This document shows positions 5,775 through 6,799 of a DNA stretch of 6,799 nt, in pieces. Origin of the DNA: an uncultured Alphaproteobacteria bacterium (lineage in GTDB: Bacteria; Pseudomonadota; Alphaproteobacteria; RF32; CAG-239); contig URWU01000084.1 in assembly GCA_900551585.1 (NCBI GenBank), positions 1 to 6,799 on the forward strand, written 5' to 3'. Both the position numbers and the translations under genes were made by a program. The notes under the pieces are model-generated. The model was given only the letters and a program-made list of their open reading frames with translations. It was not told the origin of the DNA and searched no databases. Each line of letters starts with the position of its first letter. The first letter of the stretch is position 1.

Positions 5775-6225
5775 ACTTTTCCAAAATTTCAATCTTAGCT
5801 GAAAATCCGCCTTTTTGCCCGGCCAGATGTTCCAAACCGCTTTCAACTTCGCCCAAAGGTATCAGGCTGGTATCTATGGTTTTGCCATGGTTTTTGTAGA
5901 AAAACCCCATATTTCCCCACGGCGCATAAATAAACATCTTTCCGGCAGATGCTATCATACCGCGCGGTGCGTTGTTCAATGACAACGACCGGGGGAAATC
6001 GGTGATTTTTTCTTCTCCGGCAAAATCAATAAATTCAAAATTTGCCGGCAAAAATTCCAAAAACTGTGCCGAAGCCGAATTGTCTTGCATACGGACAATT
6101 ACTTCTTTATCGTCAAAACTGAGTTTTATTTTCATATTTTTATTCCTCTCGGCTCCCGTTCCGCAGACCGTCCCGGAAACAAGCATATTGAAACAAAGGG
6201 CAAGTATGAACAGGATTTTCCTCAT
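5773..6225 (-). CDS. Exported cyclophilin-like fold protein
   Basis: The 150-aa product matches what I know of the 'cyclophilin-like' family (small beta-barrel proteins, no proven isomerase activity): MKIKLSFDDKEVIVRMQDN at 31-49, a FLPANFEFIDFAGEEKI stretch, then FIYAPWGNMGFFY (about 98-110), SLIPLGEVESGLEHL and a C-terminal strand KIEILEK. The first 25 residues (MRKILFILALCFN...) form a Sec signal peptide with a likely cut after TGA (Ala25). The core starts at Met31, which has its own GAGAGG 9 bases upstream, so a second, cytoplasmic form is possible. The main ATG (6225-6223) has AGGA overlapping the cupin stop codon. It is the second gene of the operon, 9 bp after the cupin gene and 10 bp before the reductase. 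Members of this family are often found beside oxidoreductases, cupins and flavodoxins (recollection). Its biochemical role is unknown. Confidence 0.82.
   Translation of the reverse strand: MRKILFILALCFNMLVSGTVCGTGAERNKNMKIKLSFDDKEVIVRMQDNSASAQFLEFLPANFEFIDFAGEEKITDFPRSLSLNNAPRGMIASAGKMFIYAPWGNMGFFYKNHGKTIDTSLIPLGEVESGLEHLAGQKGGFSAKIEILEK
6135..6150 (-). promoter_or_regulatory. Possible internal ribosome binding site and start in the cyclophilin-like gene
   Basis: On the minus strand GAGAGG (6150-6145) lies 9 bases before an in-frame ATG at 6135-6133 (codon 31). Starting there gives a complete cyclophilin-like domain without the signal peptide. This could be a real second start or the relic of an older cytoplasmic version of the gene. 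Confidence 0.35.
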
Positions 6226-6234
6226 AGACTTTTC

Positions 6235-6690
6235 CTATTTGTATTCTGCATCGCTTACCGGTTCAAGCCAGACCGGCTTATTGTTGTCAGGATTCGGGGT
6301 CAGAGCAATATGGCTGAACCAAGATTCCGGAGCCGCACCGTGCCAATGTTCAACATAAGGATCAACTTTGATAACATCGCCGGGTTTGAGTATTTCTATT
6401 TCTTTCCCGCGGATTTGGTGCCGCCCCTCGCCGTTTGTCACCAGCAGAACCTGGCCGCCGGTATGATAATGCCAGTTGGTACGGGTACAGGGCTCAAAAG
6501 TAACATTGGCCGCCGGCATTTTCAGTGTTTTGTCATAATCACTGATATTAGCCAGATAAGACTTTCCGGTGAAATATTGAGCATAAGGATTTGGCTCTCC
6601 TTTGGCAAAAACCGGTTTATAATCATTCTGCGGATGAGCACAGGCACTAAGCATCAAAATCCCCGTACATAAATTTAAAATTCGCTTCAT
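6235..6690 (-). CDS. Cupin lipoprotein, (R)-mandelonitrile lyase-like family
   Basis: This is a single-domain cupin of 151 aa with a type II signal peptide (MKRILNLCTGILM, lipobox LSAC, Cys17). After a short linker, GEPNPYAQYFTGKSYL (31-46) leads to the barrel. Metal ligands are recognisable: His74 and His76 (NWHYH), Gln80 (GGQVLLV) and His115 (VEHWHGA). Their spacing (+2, +4, +35) is, as I recall it, that of the Mn-dependent hydroxynitrile lyase of Granulicella tundricola, the type member of this cupin group. The conserved Gly that opens cupin motif 1 is Cys68 here (FEPCTRTNWH). The C-terminus (VWLEPVSDAEYK) is also family-like. Hydroxynitrile lyase activity should not be assumed; most relatives are uncharacterised metal-binding cupins. 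It is the first gene of the operon; the ATG at 6690 has AAGGAG 6 bases upstream. Confidence 0.88.
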   Translation of the reverse strand: MKRILNLCTGILMLSACAHPQNDYKPVFAKGEPNPYAQYFTGKSYLANISDYDKTLKMPAANVTFEPCTRTNWHYHTGGQVLLVTNGEGRHQIRGKEIEILKPGDVIKVDPYVEHWHGAAPESWFSHIALTPNPDNNKPVWLEPVSDAEYK

Positions 6691-6696
6691 GGATCG

Positions 6697-6702
6697 CTCC
6701 TT
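6697..6702 (-). promoter_or_regulatory. Strong Shine-Dalgarno of the operon's first gene
   Basis: AAGGAG (minus strand, 6702-6697) lies 6 bases before the cupin ATG. It is a full-strength site, consistent with this being the leading cistron. Confidence 0.75.
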
Positions 6703-6729
6703 TTAATGAAAAATAAAAATTTTGAATAT

Positions 6730-6758
6730 ACTTTAATAATGATTGACGGGCCGCTCAA
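6730..6758 (-). promoter_or_regulatory. Candidate promoter of the six-gene operon
   Basis: On the minus strand TTGAGC (6758-6753, 4/6 to the -35 consensus) and TAAAGT (6735-6730, 4/6 to the -10 consensus) are separated by 17 bases. Transcription would begin about 33 bp before the cupin start codon. It is the best pair in the 82 bp of genomic DNA left before the adapter, but it is weak, and the real promoter may lie beyond the contig end. Confidence 0.3.
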
Positions 6759-6772
6759 AGTCCAATATCGTT

Positions 6773-6799
6773 CTGTCTCTTATACACATCTCCGAGCCC
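6773..6799. other. Illumina Nextera adapter (artefact)
   Basis: Bases 6773-6791 read CTGTCTCTTATACACATCT, the exact reverse complement of the 19-bp Tn5 mosaic end used in Nextera libraries. It is followed by CCGAGCCC, the first bases of the Nextera read-2 adapter. It is not genomic and should not be read as a transposon end. Confidence 0.97.

Noticed and set aside
5763..5846. N-terminal extension of the reductase by 28 residues
   Set aside because: It would overlap the end of the cyclophilin-like gene and bury the twin-arginine motif; the internal ATG at 5762 has a good ribosome binding site.
6085..6672. Long open frame on the plus strand opposite the cupin and cyclophilin-like genes (195 codons)
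   Set aside because: It lies antisense to two genes with clear families and signal peptides, has no recognisable domain, and is rich in residues expected from reading the other strand.
6773..6799. Transposon (Tn5-like) end at the right edge
   Set aside because: The mosaic end is directly followed by Nextera read-2 adapter bases, so it is a library artefact.
1..6799. CRISPR array, rRNA or tRNA genes
   Set aside because: No regularly spaced repeats and no rRNA or tRNA signature seen on either strand.

Overview
The window is most likely a metagenomic or draft-assembly contig end from a Gram-negative bacterium. Two predicted proteins carry lipoprotein signal peptides, two carry Sec signal peptides, one carries a twin-arginine signal, and there is a tatA-tatC pair. 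The TatC C-terminal half resembles proteobacterial TatC, so Pseudomonadota is my best guess, but nothing here fixes the taxon. The last 27 bases (6773-6799) are Illumina Nextera adapter rather than genomic DNA, so real sequence stops at 6772.

Region by region: (i) 1-702, plus strand: an AT-rich gene that runs off the left edge and encodes an AbiV-like (HEPN-type) abortive-infection protein, followed by a good rho-independent terminator at 788-817. (ii) 974-2466, minus strand: a GIY-YIG/T5orf172 nuclease-like gene followed 32 bp later by a lipoprotein of unknown function. (iii) 2467-2859: a 393-bp gap without a convincing gene. It holds an inverted repeat framed by direct repeats upstream of the nuclease gene, and a GC-richer island that can be drawn as a four-way-junction fold. 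(iv) 2860-6690, minus strand: a compact six-gene operon in transcription order cupin lipoprotein, cyclophilin-like protein, twin-arginine-signal aldo/keto reductase, tandem-domain carboxymuconolactone decarboxylase-like (CMD) protein, tatA, tatC. Gaps are only 2-15 bp, and at several junctions the Shine-Dalgarno sequence is built on the preceding stop codon.

The operon is the most interesting part. All four enzyme-like proteins carry export signals (one lipoprotein, two Sec, one Tat), and the last two genes encode a minimal Tat translocase that could export the one Tat substrate in the operon. Cupins of this type and secreted CMD proteins are, to my recollection, also found fused in one polypeptide, which supports a shared pathway. 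I infer an envelope-located redox or carbonyl-detoxification module with its own translocase. Its substrate cannot be read from the sequence.

The left side looks different. The AbiV-like gene is low in GC (about 32% over its first 180 bases by my count, against about 53% in a 180-base sample of the reductase gene) and lies on the opposite strand. Together with the GIY-YIG protein, which has a possible modified-DNA-reading C-terminal module, it suggests an accessory, possibly defence-related flank.
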